In this document: positions 54,767 through 63,955 of the stretch, in pieces
Layout of the letters: each line of letters starts with the position of its first letter
Numbering within the stretch: position 1 is the stretch's first letter
Assembly: GCF_023702225.1 (NCBI RefSeq)
Contig: NZ_JAMQCO010000009.1
Location: 181,239-245,238 of the forward strand
Origin: Aureimonas altamirensis
GTDB taxonomy: Bacteria; Pseudomonadota; Alphaproteobacteria; Rhizobiales; Rhizobiaceae
Length of the DNA: 64,000 bases
Reading direction: 5' to 3'
Notes under the pieces: model-generated
Seen by the model: only the letters and a program-made list of their open reading frames with translations
Told to the model about the DNA's origin: nothing
The model's database searches: none
Position numbers and translations under genes: made by a program

Positions 54767-54791
54767 AAGGAGCGCCGGTCCGCTCCGTTCC
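54767..54791 (-). promoter_or_regulatory. EcfG-type promoter of the acidic protein gene
   Basis: On the minus strand GGAAC (54791-54787) is followed by 18 bases and TT (54768-54767). It lies 30 bases before the ATG at 54737. The element before the TT is CC, not the preferred CG, so it is slightly weaker than the site at 533. Confidence 0.5.
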
Positions 54792-54906
54792 GTCGGTGCG
54801 ACGAACTGGGGCGGCAGAGGGATTGCTTGCCGCTCTCACGCCCCTAATTTTTCATGGGTCGTAGCCGAATGACATCTGTCCAGAAGCCGAATGGCGGGCA
54901 TCGCTC

Positions 54907-55515
54907 ATGGTGAGTTATCCAGATGGACTACACGCCGGACACGCCAGCCCGCGAAGCGCATTGCACCGCCACGCCAGCCCGCTCTCTATACTGCTGCTGG
55001 CCGCATTCCTCGGAGTTGCGCTGACGGGATTGATGGGCGGGCGTATGCCTTCGCCCCATGTCATCGAAGGGTCTGCGGCACGAATGTCCGTCAGTGCCCC
55101 GGCTATCGTCAGAAACGGTATCTTCTTCGAAGTCTCAATCGATGTTTCGGCAAAGCGCGACATTGCAGACGTCGTGCTTGCCGTGGAGCCGCACCTATGG
55201 CGTCGCCAGACGCAGAACAGCATGATCCCCGCTGCCGCGAACGAGGCCTATGGTGAAGGCGGCTTTCGCTACTCCTACGGCCCGCTCGGCGCCGGCCCGC
55301 GCGCCGAAAGGCTCCTTGACGGAGAGCCACGCATCGTCATTCGAGATGGATGCCTGATCGAGGATAATTTGCGTCGAGACAGGGTGACCCGCGCCGAGGT
55401 GGAAAGCGAGATGCGACAATCGGGCATTGCTACGATGGACGATGTCGCCTGGGGCATCCTTGAGCCTCAGGGCAAGTTCAGCTTCATTCGGCGTCAGACG
55501 AACACTTCCGAGTGA
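54907..55515 (+). CDS. Chimeric protein: membrane-anchored domain fused to DUF421 C-terminal domain
   Basis: A 202-residue frame. Residues 25-46 form one membrane helix (LSILLLAAFLGVALTGLMGG). Residues 60-130 (IVRNGIFFEVSIDVSAKRDI, the SMIPAAANEAYGEGGFRYSYGPL stretch) resemble a separate Hyphomicrobiales protein often encoded beside DUF421 genes. From about 135 the sequence is the cytoplasmic domain of DUF421/YetF proteins (LLDGEPRIVIRDGCLIEDNL, MDDVAWGILEPQGKFSFIRR), but the DUF421 membrane helices are absent. The simplest reading is an in-frame deletion that fused two neighbouring genes. Whether the product works is unknown. Confidence 0.7.
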   Translation: MVSYPDGLHAGHASPRSALHRHASPLSILLLAAFLGVALTGLMGGRMPSPHVIEGSAARMSVSAPAIVRNGIFFEVSIDVSAKRDIADVVLAVEPHLWRRQTQNSMIPAAANEAYGEGGFRYSYGPLGAGPRAERLLDGEPRIVIRDGCLIEDNLRRDRVTRAEVESEMRQSGIATMDDVAWGILEPQGKFSFIRRQTNTSE

Positions 55516-55548
55516 CGGCAGATGCCCGCTCGCGATCCAAGGTGCGGT

Positions 55549-55624
55549 TGGTGCCGGCTACAGGGATCGAACCCGTGACCCCCTGATTACAAATCAGGTG
55601 CTCTACCATCTGAGCTAAGCCGGC
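55549..55624 (-). tRNA. tRNA-Thr (anticodon TGT)
   Basis: A 76-base cloverleaf on the minus strand. The acceptor GCCGGCT pairs with AGCCGGC, the D-arm reads TAGCTCAGATGGTAGAGCA, the anticodon loop TTTGTAA carries TGT, and the T-arm is GGGTTCGATCCC. CCA is encoded. Confidence 0.97.
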
Positions 55625-55776
55625 CCGAGCGCGCATGTAGCACAGTCGCCTGCGGCTTGCATCACCAGAATCGCAGGCGATGCGAATGTCAGTCAAGAGC
55701 GCTATCCCTGCTTGTCTTCGGCGGTCGGCTGACGTCATATCCCGCGTCGGAAAAACGTTCCGCGTCGGGAGGAAAC

Positions 55777-56880
55777 ATGGATCGTCGTCAATTTCTGCTG
55801 AAATCCGGGTTAGCAGCCGGGGGCGTGGCCGCCGGTGGAGCGCTTGCCGCCCCCGCCATCGCGCAGGAGGCGCCACAGATCCGATGGCGGCTCACCTCCA
55901 GCTTTCCCAACACGCTCGATACGCTGTACGGCAATTGTCAGCTCTTCTCGCGTACGATCTCCGAACTGACGGATGGGAAGTTCAAGGTCGATGTCTTTCC
56001 GGCCGGAGAACTGGTGCCCGGCCTGTCGGCGCTGGATGCCGTGCAGGACCAGACCGTCGAGTGCGCTCATACCGTGCTTTACTATTATGTCGGCAAGGAT
56101 CCGACCTTCGCCATCGGCTCTTCCATTCCGTTCGGCCTCAACGCACGCCAGCAGAACGCGTGGCTTTACAACGGCGGCGGCAACGAGGCCATCGACCGGT
56201 TTCTGGAGCCATACAACGTCGTGGCGCGGCCCGGCGGCAATACCGGCACGCAGATGGGCGGCTGGTTCCGCAAGGAAATCAACAGCGTTGAAGATCTCAA
56301 GGGTCTGAAGATGCGTATTGCCGGCATCGCCGGGCAGGTGCTGTCCCCGCTCGGCGTCGTCGGCCAGCAACTCGCCGGCGGCGACGTCTATCCGGCTCTG
56401 GAGCGCGGTACGCTGGATGCCACCGAGTTCGTCGGACCCTATGACGACGAGAAGCTCGGCTTCTATCAGGTTGCGCCGTATTATTATTATCCCGCCTTCT
56501 GGGAAGCGGGGCCGACGGTCCACTACGTGTTCAACAAGGCCAAGTACGAAGAGCTGCCGCAGTCCTACCGAACCGCGCTGGATACGGCGGCAAAGGCCTG
56601 CAACATCTCGATGCTGGCCGACTACGACACCAAGAACATGACGGCCATCCGCTCGCTGGTGGCCAAGGGCGTACAGCTTCGCGCGCTGCCGCGCGACGTG
56701 CTCGACGCGGCCTACGACTCGGCACAGGCGCTGTATCGGCAGCTCGACGAGACCAACCCGAAATGGAAGGCGCTCTACGATCCCTGGAACCAGTTCCGTT
56801 CGCAAAGCTACGAATGGTTCCGCGTGGCCGAATATACGAACGATACCTACAACTACAGCCGGCAGGCGGCCGGCAACTAG
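55777..56880 (+). CDS. TRAP transporter solute-binding protein, TakP-like (first copy)
   Basis: A 367-residue periplasmic binding protein. The N terminus carries a twin-arginine signal (MDRRQFLLKSGLAAGG, cleavage after AIA near residue 29). The mature part closely follows TakP, the Rhodobacter alpha-keto acid binding protein: [58 protein letters not shown] and [20 protein letters not shown]. The ligand-site pair is Glu217-Phe218 here, where the second copy and TakP have Glu-Trp. A GGGAGG ribosome site precedes the ATG. Confidence 0.94.
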   Translation: MDRRQFLLKSGLAAGGVAAGGALAAPAIAQEAPQIRWRLTSSFPNTLDTLYGNCQLFSRTISELTDGKFKVDVFPAGELVPGLSALDAVQDQTVECAHTVLYYYVGKDPTFAIGSSIPFGLNARQQNAWLYNGGGNEAIDRFLEPYNVVARPGGNTGTQMGGWFRKEINSVEDLKGLKMRIAGIAGQVLSPLGVVGQQLAGGDVYPALERGTLDATEFVGPYDDEKLGFYQVAPYYYYPAFWEAGPTVHYVFNKAKYEELPQSYRTALDTAAKACNISMLADYDTKNMTAIRSLVAKGVQLRALPRDVLDAAYDSAQALYRQLDETNPKWKALYDPWNQFRSQSYEWFRVAEYTNDTYNYSRQAAGN

Positions 56881-56927
56881 CGTCGGGAGCCGCCGCGAAA
56901 ATCGTCTTGTTTAAATGCAAGGTCTAA

Positions 56928-58079
<1,152 letters not shown>

Positions 58080-58112
58080 CAACTCCCGGCATGCCACACA
58101 CGGGAAAGGGAG

Positions 58113-58134
58113 AAGGGGCCGCTCGGCCCCTTCG
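58113..58134 (+). terminator. Hairpin after the binding-protein genes
   Basis: Perfect 10-base arms (GAAGGGGCCG and CGGCCCCTTC) with a CT loop lie 34 bases after the stop. No T run follows, so it may end transcription weakly or protect the mRNA end. Confidence 0.55.
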
Positions 58135-58224
58135 GAAGTTCCGAATGCGTGCGCGGCTTCTAAAGGCATTGGGCCGGGCGTATCAAAACGCCAGGAAGGC
58201 TTCTTTTCAGCGTCTGGTTCACCT

Positions 58225-59142
58225 TCAGATAAAGAGCTTATCGAGCTCTTCCCTGTGTGCCTTGTGCTTGTCAGGATTTTCGGCCCCGAGCTTCTTCAGG
58301 TTCATCAGCTTCCAGCGCACAGCTGGAAGTGCTGCCGCCTGCGGAAGGCCGATGGCTTCAAAGTCCGGTTCGCCGTCATGTAGCGTGATCAGAAACTTCT
58401 GGGTATTAGCATCAAGGCGTGTGCGGATATCGGCAATGAGGCGTTCTCTCGTGGCTATGAGATCGTCGAGAGTGACAGGGATGTTCGTCATACCGACGAA
58501 CTCGCGCGCGTATGGTTGATCGAGATTGCTCAGCGTCGGCCGGAGCAGTTCGTGCGACGGACGTGGCGAACTGGCAACGTAGACGAGGAATGTACGGAAG
58601 AGCTCGTCGGTAAGCCCCTCGTTCTCATAGAGGAGCTTGACGTCGAACAGGTCGCGCGGGTGCTGACGGTCCATTGCGGCATGGAGCTTGCCGCCGAACA
58701 AATCTTCGAAGGAGACCACCTGCACGGCAGCGTAGCCGAACTCGTCTTCCACGGTTGCAGAGACGGCGCGTTCTTCTGGGTCGTGGACGACGCCCCGCGT
58801 GACGGGCGAGGTTTCGACTTTGACTTCGGCGCCGCCGAGGCGAGCGCGGATGCGGGTTGCGCCGCTGCCGCCGCCGTCGATGCGCCACGCAACAAGGTCG
58901 GCGATGCCACGGCTGGCGGCGGTCATGATCCGGTCGAGCGTTTTATTGATGTCGGCAAGGCTTTCGGCGCGGCCCTGCACCGGCAGGTAGGTCAGGTCGA
59001 TGTCGACTGACAGGCGTGGCATATCGCGGTAGAAAAGATTGATGGCTGTGCCGCCTTTAAGGGCAAAAGCCTTTTCCCTCGCGATGATTGGCAGGAGGCG
59101 CACCAGCAGGGATACCTGCGCGGCGTAAGGTTCACGGGCCAT
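58225..59142 (-). CDS. AbiEii/AbiGii family nucleotidyltransferase toxin
   Basis: A 305-residue toxin of the type IV AbiE system. The nucleotidyltransferase core is intact: FALKGGTAINLFYRDMPRLS with VDIDLTYLP, and the downstream HPRDLFDVKLLYENEGL. AbiEii-type toxins modify tRNA or other targets and cause abortive infection during phage attack. The start overlaps the antitoxin gene by 11 bases. The pair lies between TRAP genes and has lower GC upstream, so it was probably acquired. Confidence 0.92.
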   Translation of the reverse strand: MAREPYAAQVSLLVRLLPIIAREKAFALKGGTAINLFYRDMPRLSVDIDLTYLPVQGRAESLADINKTLDRIMTAASRGIADLVAWRIDGGGSGATRIRARLGGAEVKVETSPVTRGVVHDPEERAVSATVEDEFGYAAVQVVSFEDLFGGKLHAAMDRQHPRDLFDVKLLYENEGLTDELFRTFLVYVASSPRPSHELLRPTLSNLDQPYAREFVGMTNIPVTLDDLIATRERLIADIRTRLDANTQKFLITLHDGEPDFEAIGLPQAAALPAVRWKLMNLKKLGAENPDKHKAHREELDKLFI

Positions 59143-59956
59143 CGGTCTCTTCTTTTGCCTGGACGAATTCCGGAGGGACCATGATCCGGTATCGGGGATG
59201 TATTCGGCCGCCCTTCACGAGCGCGCGGTCGCCGCTGCCGAGGTCGAAATCCTCTGCCTTGAGACGTTCGCGCCAGGAATGTTTGTGGCGGTCGGCGAAC
59301 ACGAAAAACAGTCGACGGACCTTGATTTTGCGGCAGCTCCTGAGGAGCGTTGCGAGGCGACGCGGGCTTAGAGTGGTGAGCCCTTCGAACACCATATCGA
59401 GATTATGGAAGCTCTCCTGCTCCGGCAGTTCGTCGAGGGCTTCGAGGATGGCGCGTTCCGGGGAGGATATCCGCATGGCCCAACCCCACGGCAAAGTGGT
59501 CGCATCCGCCGACTTGTTTTCGGTAAGGCCGAGGTCCGGGTCGCTGAACAGGGAAAGGCTGCGCGTCGCTATCGGCGCGTCGAGCTGAAGGCGTGCCAGC
59601 CAGGATGGTATGGCGTCGCCATACAGCCATGCGGGCCGGGACGTGCCGAGCGGCAGGTAGTGGATATGGCCTAGCAGGCCGAGTGCGGTGCTGCCACCGG
59701 CATGGACCGTGTAGTTCATGATATGCTGTATGGAGAGCAGGCAGGTCTGCCAGTCGAGCGGGGCCGGCTGCGGGGTCGGACGGCGGAATACGCCGCGCTC
59801 AAGGCGCTCCAGCCAGCCGCTCTCTATATATCTGCGGGTCAGGAATCGACTGACGCCATGTTCTTCCAGCCATGGTGCATCCACGACGAAACCGGCAGGG
59901 ACGGCTTCGAGAATGCTCTTCAGCTTATATTTTTTTGGTGCACCCATGGTACACAT
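59132..59956 (-). CDS. AbiEi-type antitoxin
   Basis: About 274 residues. An N-terminal winged-helix region (MGAPKKYKLKSILEAVPAGF, FLTRRYIESGWLERLERGVF) precedes the AbiEi C-terminal domain (TVHAGGSTALGLLGHIHYLP, SSPERAILEALDELPEQESF). AbiEi neutralises AbiEii and represses its own promoter by binding inverted repeats. ATG at 59956 or 59947 is possible, and neither has a strong ribosome site. The upstream region (59957-60060) is AT-rich compared with the rest of the window. Confidence 0.9.
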   Translation of the reverse strand: MCTMGAPKKYKLKSILEAVPAGFVVDAPWLEEHGVSRFLTRRYIESGWLERLERGVFRRPTPQPAPLDWQTCLLSIQHIMNYTVHAGGSTALGLLGHIHYLPLGTSRPAWLYGDAIPSWLARLQLDAPIATRSLSLFSDPDLGLTENKSADATTLPWGWAMRISSPERAILEALDELPEQESFHNLDMVFEGLTTLSPRRLATLLRSCRKIKVRRLFFVFADRHKHSWRERLKAEDFDLGSGDRALVKGGRIHPRYRIMVPPEFVQAKEETDGP

Positions 59957-60128
59957 ATTACGCGATCTATAAAAAATAGCGCAAGCACGTCTTTGAAAGA
60001 GGCCCCCCTTGGGTACTGAGAGTGCACTAAAAAAGAAATCAGCCAAAGAAATATGCGGTCGCCATGGCGGCTCTAGGCTGGTGTCCCAAACCCCTGCCCA
60101 AGGAGGGCTTCGGCCCCTTTTCCTTCGA

Positions 60129-61625
60129 TCAGTTGGGAGCTCCGAAGCTCGGCGCGGGAGGGGCGCCGAAGCTGGGCGCTGGAGGGGCGCCGAAACTCGG
60201 CGCAGGCGGCGCACCGAAACTTGGCGGAGCGGCCGGACCACCGGTTTCGCCGGGCATCGGAATGTTCAGCTGGATGCTCGCCGGGTCGACGACGGTCTCG
60301 GGCGTCAGGAAATATGTCACCGATTCCGGCCAGAAGATCAGGATCGCCACCAGGACAAGCTGCAGGCACAGCCAGGGTATCGCCCCCAGGTAGATGTCCG
60401 AGGTCTTCACCTGCGGCGGCGCGATGCCGCGCAGATAGAAAAGCGCGAAGCCGAATGGCGGGTGCATGAAGGACGTCTGCATGTTCACGCAGAGCAGCAC
60501 GCCGAACCAGATCAGGTCGATGCCCAGCGCCTCGGCCACCGGGACCAGCAGCGGCACCACGATGAAGGCGATCTCGAAGAAATCGAGGAAGAAGGCGATG
60601 AAGAAGATGAAGATATTGACGAAGATCAGGAAGCCGACCGCGCCGCCCGGTATGTGAGACAGGAGATACTGGATCCAGTGCCCGCCATCCATGCCCTGGA
60701 AGACGAGGCTGAAGACGGTGGCGCCGAGCAGGATGAAGACGACCATTGCAGTCAGCCGCATCGTCATCGCCATCGCCTCGCGGATCAGGCGCCAGTTCAG
60801 GCGGCGATGCATGGCGGCCAGGATCATGGCGCCGACGGCGCCCATCGCGCCCGCTTCGGTCGGCGTGGCGAGGCCCAGGAACATCGTGCCGAGCACGACG
60901 AAGATCAGCGCCAGCGACGGCACCATCGCCTTGGCGACGCGCCACAGCAGCTTCCAGCCGCTCATGGTGCGCGCCTCCGGCGGCAGCGGCGGCATCATCT
61001 CGGGCTTCAGGCGCGACAGGACGAATATGAACGCCAGGAACAGCAGGATCTGCAGGATCGACGGCCCGATCGCGCCGGCATACATGTCGCCGACCGAACG
61101 GCCGAGCTGGTCGGCCAGGATGATGAGCACGAGCGATGGCGGGATGACCTGCGTGATCGTGCCGGATGCAGCGATGACGCCGGTCGCCAGACGCATATTA
61201 TAGCCGTAACGCATCATGACGGGCAGCGACACGACGCCCATCGCGATGACGGAGGCCGCAACCGTGCCCGTGATCGCGCCGAGAACCGCCCCGACCAGGA
61301 TGACCGCATAGGCGAGCCCGCCGGGCAGTGGGCCGAACAATTGCCCGGAGCCCTCGAGAAGGTCTTCCGCAAGGCCGCACCGCTCGAGGATCGCGCCCAT
61401 GAAGGTGAAGAACGGTATCGCCAGCAAGAGGTCGTTGGAGATCGTTCCGTAGAAGCGCAGCGGCAGGGCGTTCAGCAAGGCGGGGCTGAAATGATCGAAG
61501 ACGATGCCGAGGACACCGAACAACATGCCGACGGCTGCCAGCGAGAAGGCGACGGGAAACCCGATCAGTAGAAAGACGATCATGCAGCCGAACATCAGCG
61601 GCGGCATGGGGCCATATTCGAACAT
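60129..61625 (-). CDS. dctM: TRAP transporter large membrane subunit
   Basis: A 498-residue DctM-type permease with 12-13 helices. Typical motifs are FPVAFSLAAVGMLFGVLG, GLAYAVILVGAVLGAITGTV, GVIAASGTITQVIPPSLVLI and FLDFFEIAFIVVPLLVPV. The end is unusual: after the last helix a soluble tail of about 45 residues holds an 8-residue Pro/Ala/Phe repeat (PPAPSFGA) three to four times. The gene follows dctQ by 37 bases. The likely partners are the TakP-like proteins on the other side of the AbiE pair. Confidence 0.93.
   Translation of the reverse strand: MFEYGPMPPLMFGCMIVFLLIGFPVAFSLAAVGMLFGVLGIVFDHFSPALLNALPLRFYGTISNDLLLAIPFFTFMGAILERCGLAEDLLEGSGQLFGPLPGGLAYAVILVGAVLGAITGTVAASVIAMGVVSLPVMMRYGYNMRLATGVIAASGTITQVIPPSLVLIILADQLGRSVGDMYAGAIGPSILQILLFLAFIFVLSRLKPEMMPPLPPEARTMSGWKLLWRVAKAMVPSLALIFVVLGTMFLGLATPTEAGAMGAVGAMILAAMHRRLNWRLIREAMAMTMRLTAMVVFILLGATVFSLVFQGMDGGHWIQYLLSHIPGGAVGFLIFVNIFIFFIAFFLDFFEIAFIVVPLLVPVAEALGIDLIWFGVLLCVNMQTSFMHPPFGFALFYLRGIAPPQVKTSDIYLGAIPWLCLQLVLVAILIFWPESVTYFLTPETVVDPASIQLNIPMPGETGGPAAPPSFGAPPAPSFGAPPAPSFGAPPAPSFGAPN
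60138..60224 (-). repeat. 24-bp tandem repeat in the dctM 3' end
   Basis: About three and a half copies of a 24-base unit encode PPAPSFGA. Copies differ at some third positions, so the array is old or under protein-level selection. Confidence 0.8.
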
Positions 61626-61662
61626 GCGTCTTAAGTCTCCTCCCCGGCGGTCGCGGCGGGTA

Positions 61663-62202
61663 TTATTGCAACGGCTTTTCGTAGCGCGTTTCGAGGGTCA
61701 TCAAGCCCTGCAGGGCCGCGAAGCGCTTGATGAGTTCGGACAGGCCCTGCAGGAACAGAAGGCCGAAGCCGAGCGGCAGGGTCGCCTTCGCCGGCCACAG
61801 GGTCAGGCCACCGGCATTCATCGACGTTTCGCCGGTGGTGAACGAGCGCCAGAAGAACGGCCAGCACAGCCAGAAAAGATAGAAGATCACCGGCAGGTAC
61901 AGGACGAGGAAGCCGAAGATGTCCACCAGCAGGCGGTTGCGGGTCGACAGGGCGGAGTAGACGAGATCCACCCGCACATGCTCGTTCAGCTTGAGCGTAT
62001 ACGATGCCCCGAGCAGTACCATCCCCGCGAACATGTACCACTGGATTTCCAGCATCGAGTTCGAGCTGACGTGAAAGAGATAGCGCGAGACGGCGTTGCC
62101 CGCGCTGATCAGCACGGCAAACAGCACGAGATAATCGGCGATCACCGCGAAGCCGGCATTCAGCCGGTCGACCGCGCGCGAAAATGCAAGTAGCGCCCGC
62201 AA
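61663..62202 (-). CDS. dctQ: TRAP transporter small membrane subunit
   Basis: A 179-residue DctQ-type protein with four helices: YLVLFAVLISAGNAVSRYLF, LEIQWYMFAGMVLLGASYTL with KLNEHVRVDLVY, LVDIFGFLVLYLPVIFYLFW and the final LPLGFGLLFLQGLSELIKRF. The start is a TTG at 62202 directly after AGGGAGGGG; no ATG is suitable, since the frame runs upstream without membrane-protein sequence. It pairs with dctM downstream. Confidence 0.9.
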   Translation of the reverse strand: MRALLAFSRAVDRLNAGFAVIADYLVLFAVLISAGNAVSRYLFHVSSNSMLEIQWYMFAGMVLLGASYTLKLNEHVRVDLVYSALSTRNRLLVDIFGFLVLYLPVIFYLFWLCWPFFWRSFTTGETSMNAGGLTLWPAKATLPLGFGLLFLQGLSELIKRFAALQGLMTLETRYEKPLQ

Positions 62203-62373
62203 GAACCCCTCCCTGTCACGGTATCTCCCGATGGTTATCCGTGATCCGTGCGCAGCATGGCATCTGACGGGCGCTTCCGCTACGAATAATGGCGTCGATA
62301 AGGCGCGCTTTTCACAACCGCGTCTCCCATTTGACACAATCGCATCAGGGCAACGCGACAGGGCCACGTGTAT

Positions 62374-62613
62374 ATGCAGGAAATACGGCTGGAGCGGCAG
62401 GCGAGGGAGGTGGAGCAGCTCCGCCGGCGACTGATGTTCGAGCTGCTCGTGCTGGAGCGGTTGCGCCGACGCGAGCGTGCTTCCGCGCCGTCGCACGCTG
62501 CATCGACGCTATTGTCCATCCGCGAGGTGCGCCGCCGCGCCGAAGCACGCGCCGCGCGGCGGCTGCTGTCCGATTGCCCGAAAGACCGGTCTGTTCAGGC
62601 CTGCGACAGGTAG
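62374..62613 (+). CDS. Possible small coiled-coil protein
   Basis: A 79-residue frame rich in Glu, Arg and Leu (MQEIRLERQAREVEQLRRRL, FELLVLERLRRRERA), predicted to be one long helix or coiled coil. Third positions are GC-rich. AGGG lies before the ATG; a GTG two codons earlier is possible. It overlaps the 3' end of rlmB by 19 bases, antisense. It fills most of the 392-base gap between dctQ and rlmB; nothing else is seen there. No family is recognised, and it may be non-coding. Confidence 0.35.
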   Translation: MQEIRLERQAREVEQLRRRLMFELLVLERLRRRERASAPSHAASTLLSIREVRRRAEARAARRLLSDCPKDRSVQACDR

Positions 62614-63407
62614 CGCCGCGCCGCGTAGAGCGATACGGCGGCCGCGTTGGAGACGTTGAGCGAGCGGATGGCGCCCGGCACTTCGAGGCGAGCCAGGGCG
62701 TCCACCGTCGACCGTGTCTTCTGCCGAAGGCCCTTGCCTTCGCTGCCGAGGACGAGCGCCACCTTGCCCGCGCCGAACGCGGGCTCCAGCGCAAGCGGAC
62801 CATCCGAGTCCAGCCCGATAACCTGAAAGCCGTCGCGCTTCAGGCCTTCGAGAGCGTCGGCGAGGTTGACGACCTGGATATAGGGGATTTCCTCCAGCGC
62901 ACCGGACGCGGCTTTGGCCAGCACGCCCGATTCCTGCGGGGAGTGTCGGCCGGTGGTGATGACCGCACCGGCGCCGAAGGCCGTGGCCGAGCGCAGGATC
63001 GCGCCGACATTGTGCGGATCGGTCACCTGGTCGAGCACCAGCACGAGATCCGTCCTGCCTAGTTGCCCAAGGCCGCGGCCCGGCAGCGGCTCTGCTTCCA
63101 GAAGCACGCCCTGGTGTACGGCATCGCCGCCGAGTTCGCCGTCCAGCTGCCGCGGATCGACGATTTCGACCGGGCAGGAGATGGAGTCGGCCTCGATGCC
63201 AAGGCGGTTCAGCGCGTTACGCGTCACGCGCAGGCGAATCGCCTTGCGCTGCGGATTGGCGAGGGCCGCAGCGACCGTGTGGAGACCGTACAGGCGTACG
63301 ATGCCCTCTTCGGCAGCGGGCGCCGTTTCGCGGGCGCGGTCGCGATGGGCGCGCCGCAGCCGGGCGTAATGCGAATCTTTGGGCGTGTGGGACGGGTGAT
63401 CGTTCAT
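62595..63407 (-). CDS. rlmB: 23S rRNA 2'-O-ribose methyltransferase, TrmH/RlmB family
   Basis: A 270-residue SpoU-type enzyme. A basic N-terminal tail and a substrate-binding domain (EEGIVRLYGLHTVAAALANP) precede the knotted SPOUT domain: LVLVLDQVTDPHNVGAILRS (motif 1), VALVLGSEGKGLRQKTRSTV (motif 2) and IRSLNVSNAAAVSLYAARRY (motif 3). It methylates a guanosine of the peptidyl-transferase centre with S-adenosylmethionine. Its position before tRNA-Tyr, tRNA-Gly and tuf is usual for Hyphomicrobiales. Confidence 0.94.
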   Translation of the reverse strand: MNDHPSHTPKDSHYARLRRAHRDRARETAPAAEEGIVRLYGLHTVAAALANPQRKAIRLRVTRNALNRLGIEADSISCPVEIVDPRQLDGELGGDAVHQGVLLEAEPLPGRGLGQLGRTDLVLVLDQVTDPHNVGAILRSATAFGAGAVITTGRHSPQESGVLAKAASGALEEIPYIQVVNLADALEGLKRDGFQVIGLDSDGPLALEPAFGAGKVALVLGSEGKGLRQKTRSTVDALARLEVPGAIRSLNVSNAAAVSLYAARRYLSQA

Positions 63408-63611
63408 GCCCGCTCATACCGGGTTTGGAGCGTTCGTGGAAGCGTCCGGCCGTGCGGTTTCGCGCGCCGGAACAATGACCTGTGCGGCCACGCGCCGCTT
63501 TTGCGCGACGCCCTGTTGACAGAAGGGTCCCGCCTCTTCATAACGCCGCCCGAAGCAGCGATGGCCCATCGGCGGCGCCGCTTCCATGCCAGGCTCCGGC
63601 AAGGCAGGTAC

Positions 63612-63696
63612 GGAGGGATGCCCGAGTGGTTAAAGGGGACGGACTGTAAATCCGTTGGCTTAGCCTACGTTGGTTCAAATCCAACTCCCTCCACCA
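63612..63696 (+). tRNA. tRNA-Tyr (anticodon GTA)
   Basis: An 85-base class II tRNA with a long variable arm. The acceptor GGAGGGA pairs with TCCCTCC, the anticodon stem CGGA-CTGTAAA-TCCG carries GTA, the T-arm is TGGTTCAAATCCA, and CCA is encoded. Confidence 0.97.
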
Positions 63697-63728
63697 CCGC
63701 CTCGCAAGGTATGGCGTTTCGGACGTGC

Positions 63729-63802
63729 GCGGGTATAGCTCAATGGTAGAGCAGCAGCCTTCCAAGCTGAATACGCGGGTTCGATTCCCGCTACCCGCTC
63801 CA
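63729..63802 (+). tRNA. tRNA-Gly (anticodon TCC)
   Basis: A 74-base cloverleaf. The acceptor GCGGGTA pairs with TACCCGC, the anticodon loop CTTCCAA carries TCC, the T-arm is CGGGTTCGATTCCCG, and CCA is encoded. It lies 32 bases after tRNA-Tyr, so the two are probably co-transcribed. Confidence 0.97.
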
Positions 63803-63883
63803 CTCCGCCAGTCCACGATGCCGCCGCCCGGCCACCTTCCTCGGCCCGTCGCAGCCGGTAATCGGGCCGTCAACCGCGAGACG

Positions 63884-63911
63884 CTTGTCTTTCCCATTGC
63901 AAGCCTATATG
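63884..63911 (+). promoter_or_regulatory. Candidate housekeeping promoter of tuf
   Basis: A -35-like CTTGTC (63884-63889) and a -10-like TATATG (63906-63911) are separated by 16 bases, matching the alphaproteobacterial sigma-70 pattern. It lies 45 bases before the tuf start. Confidence 0.45.
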
Positions 63912-63955
63912 TCGCGCCGCAGTTCTCACAGAGCTAAGCGTCAGGAAACCGATAC

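Noticed and set aside
55549..55624. tRNA-Thr considered as an attachment site of an integrated element
   Set aside because: No integrase gene and no repeated tRNA 3' end were seen in the flanking sequence.
62969..63749. Plus-strand frame over rlmB and tRNA-Tyr
   Set aside because: It is antisense to a well-supported methyltransferase and runs into tRNA genes.
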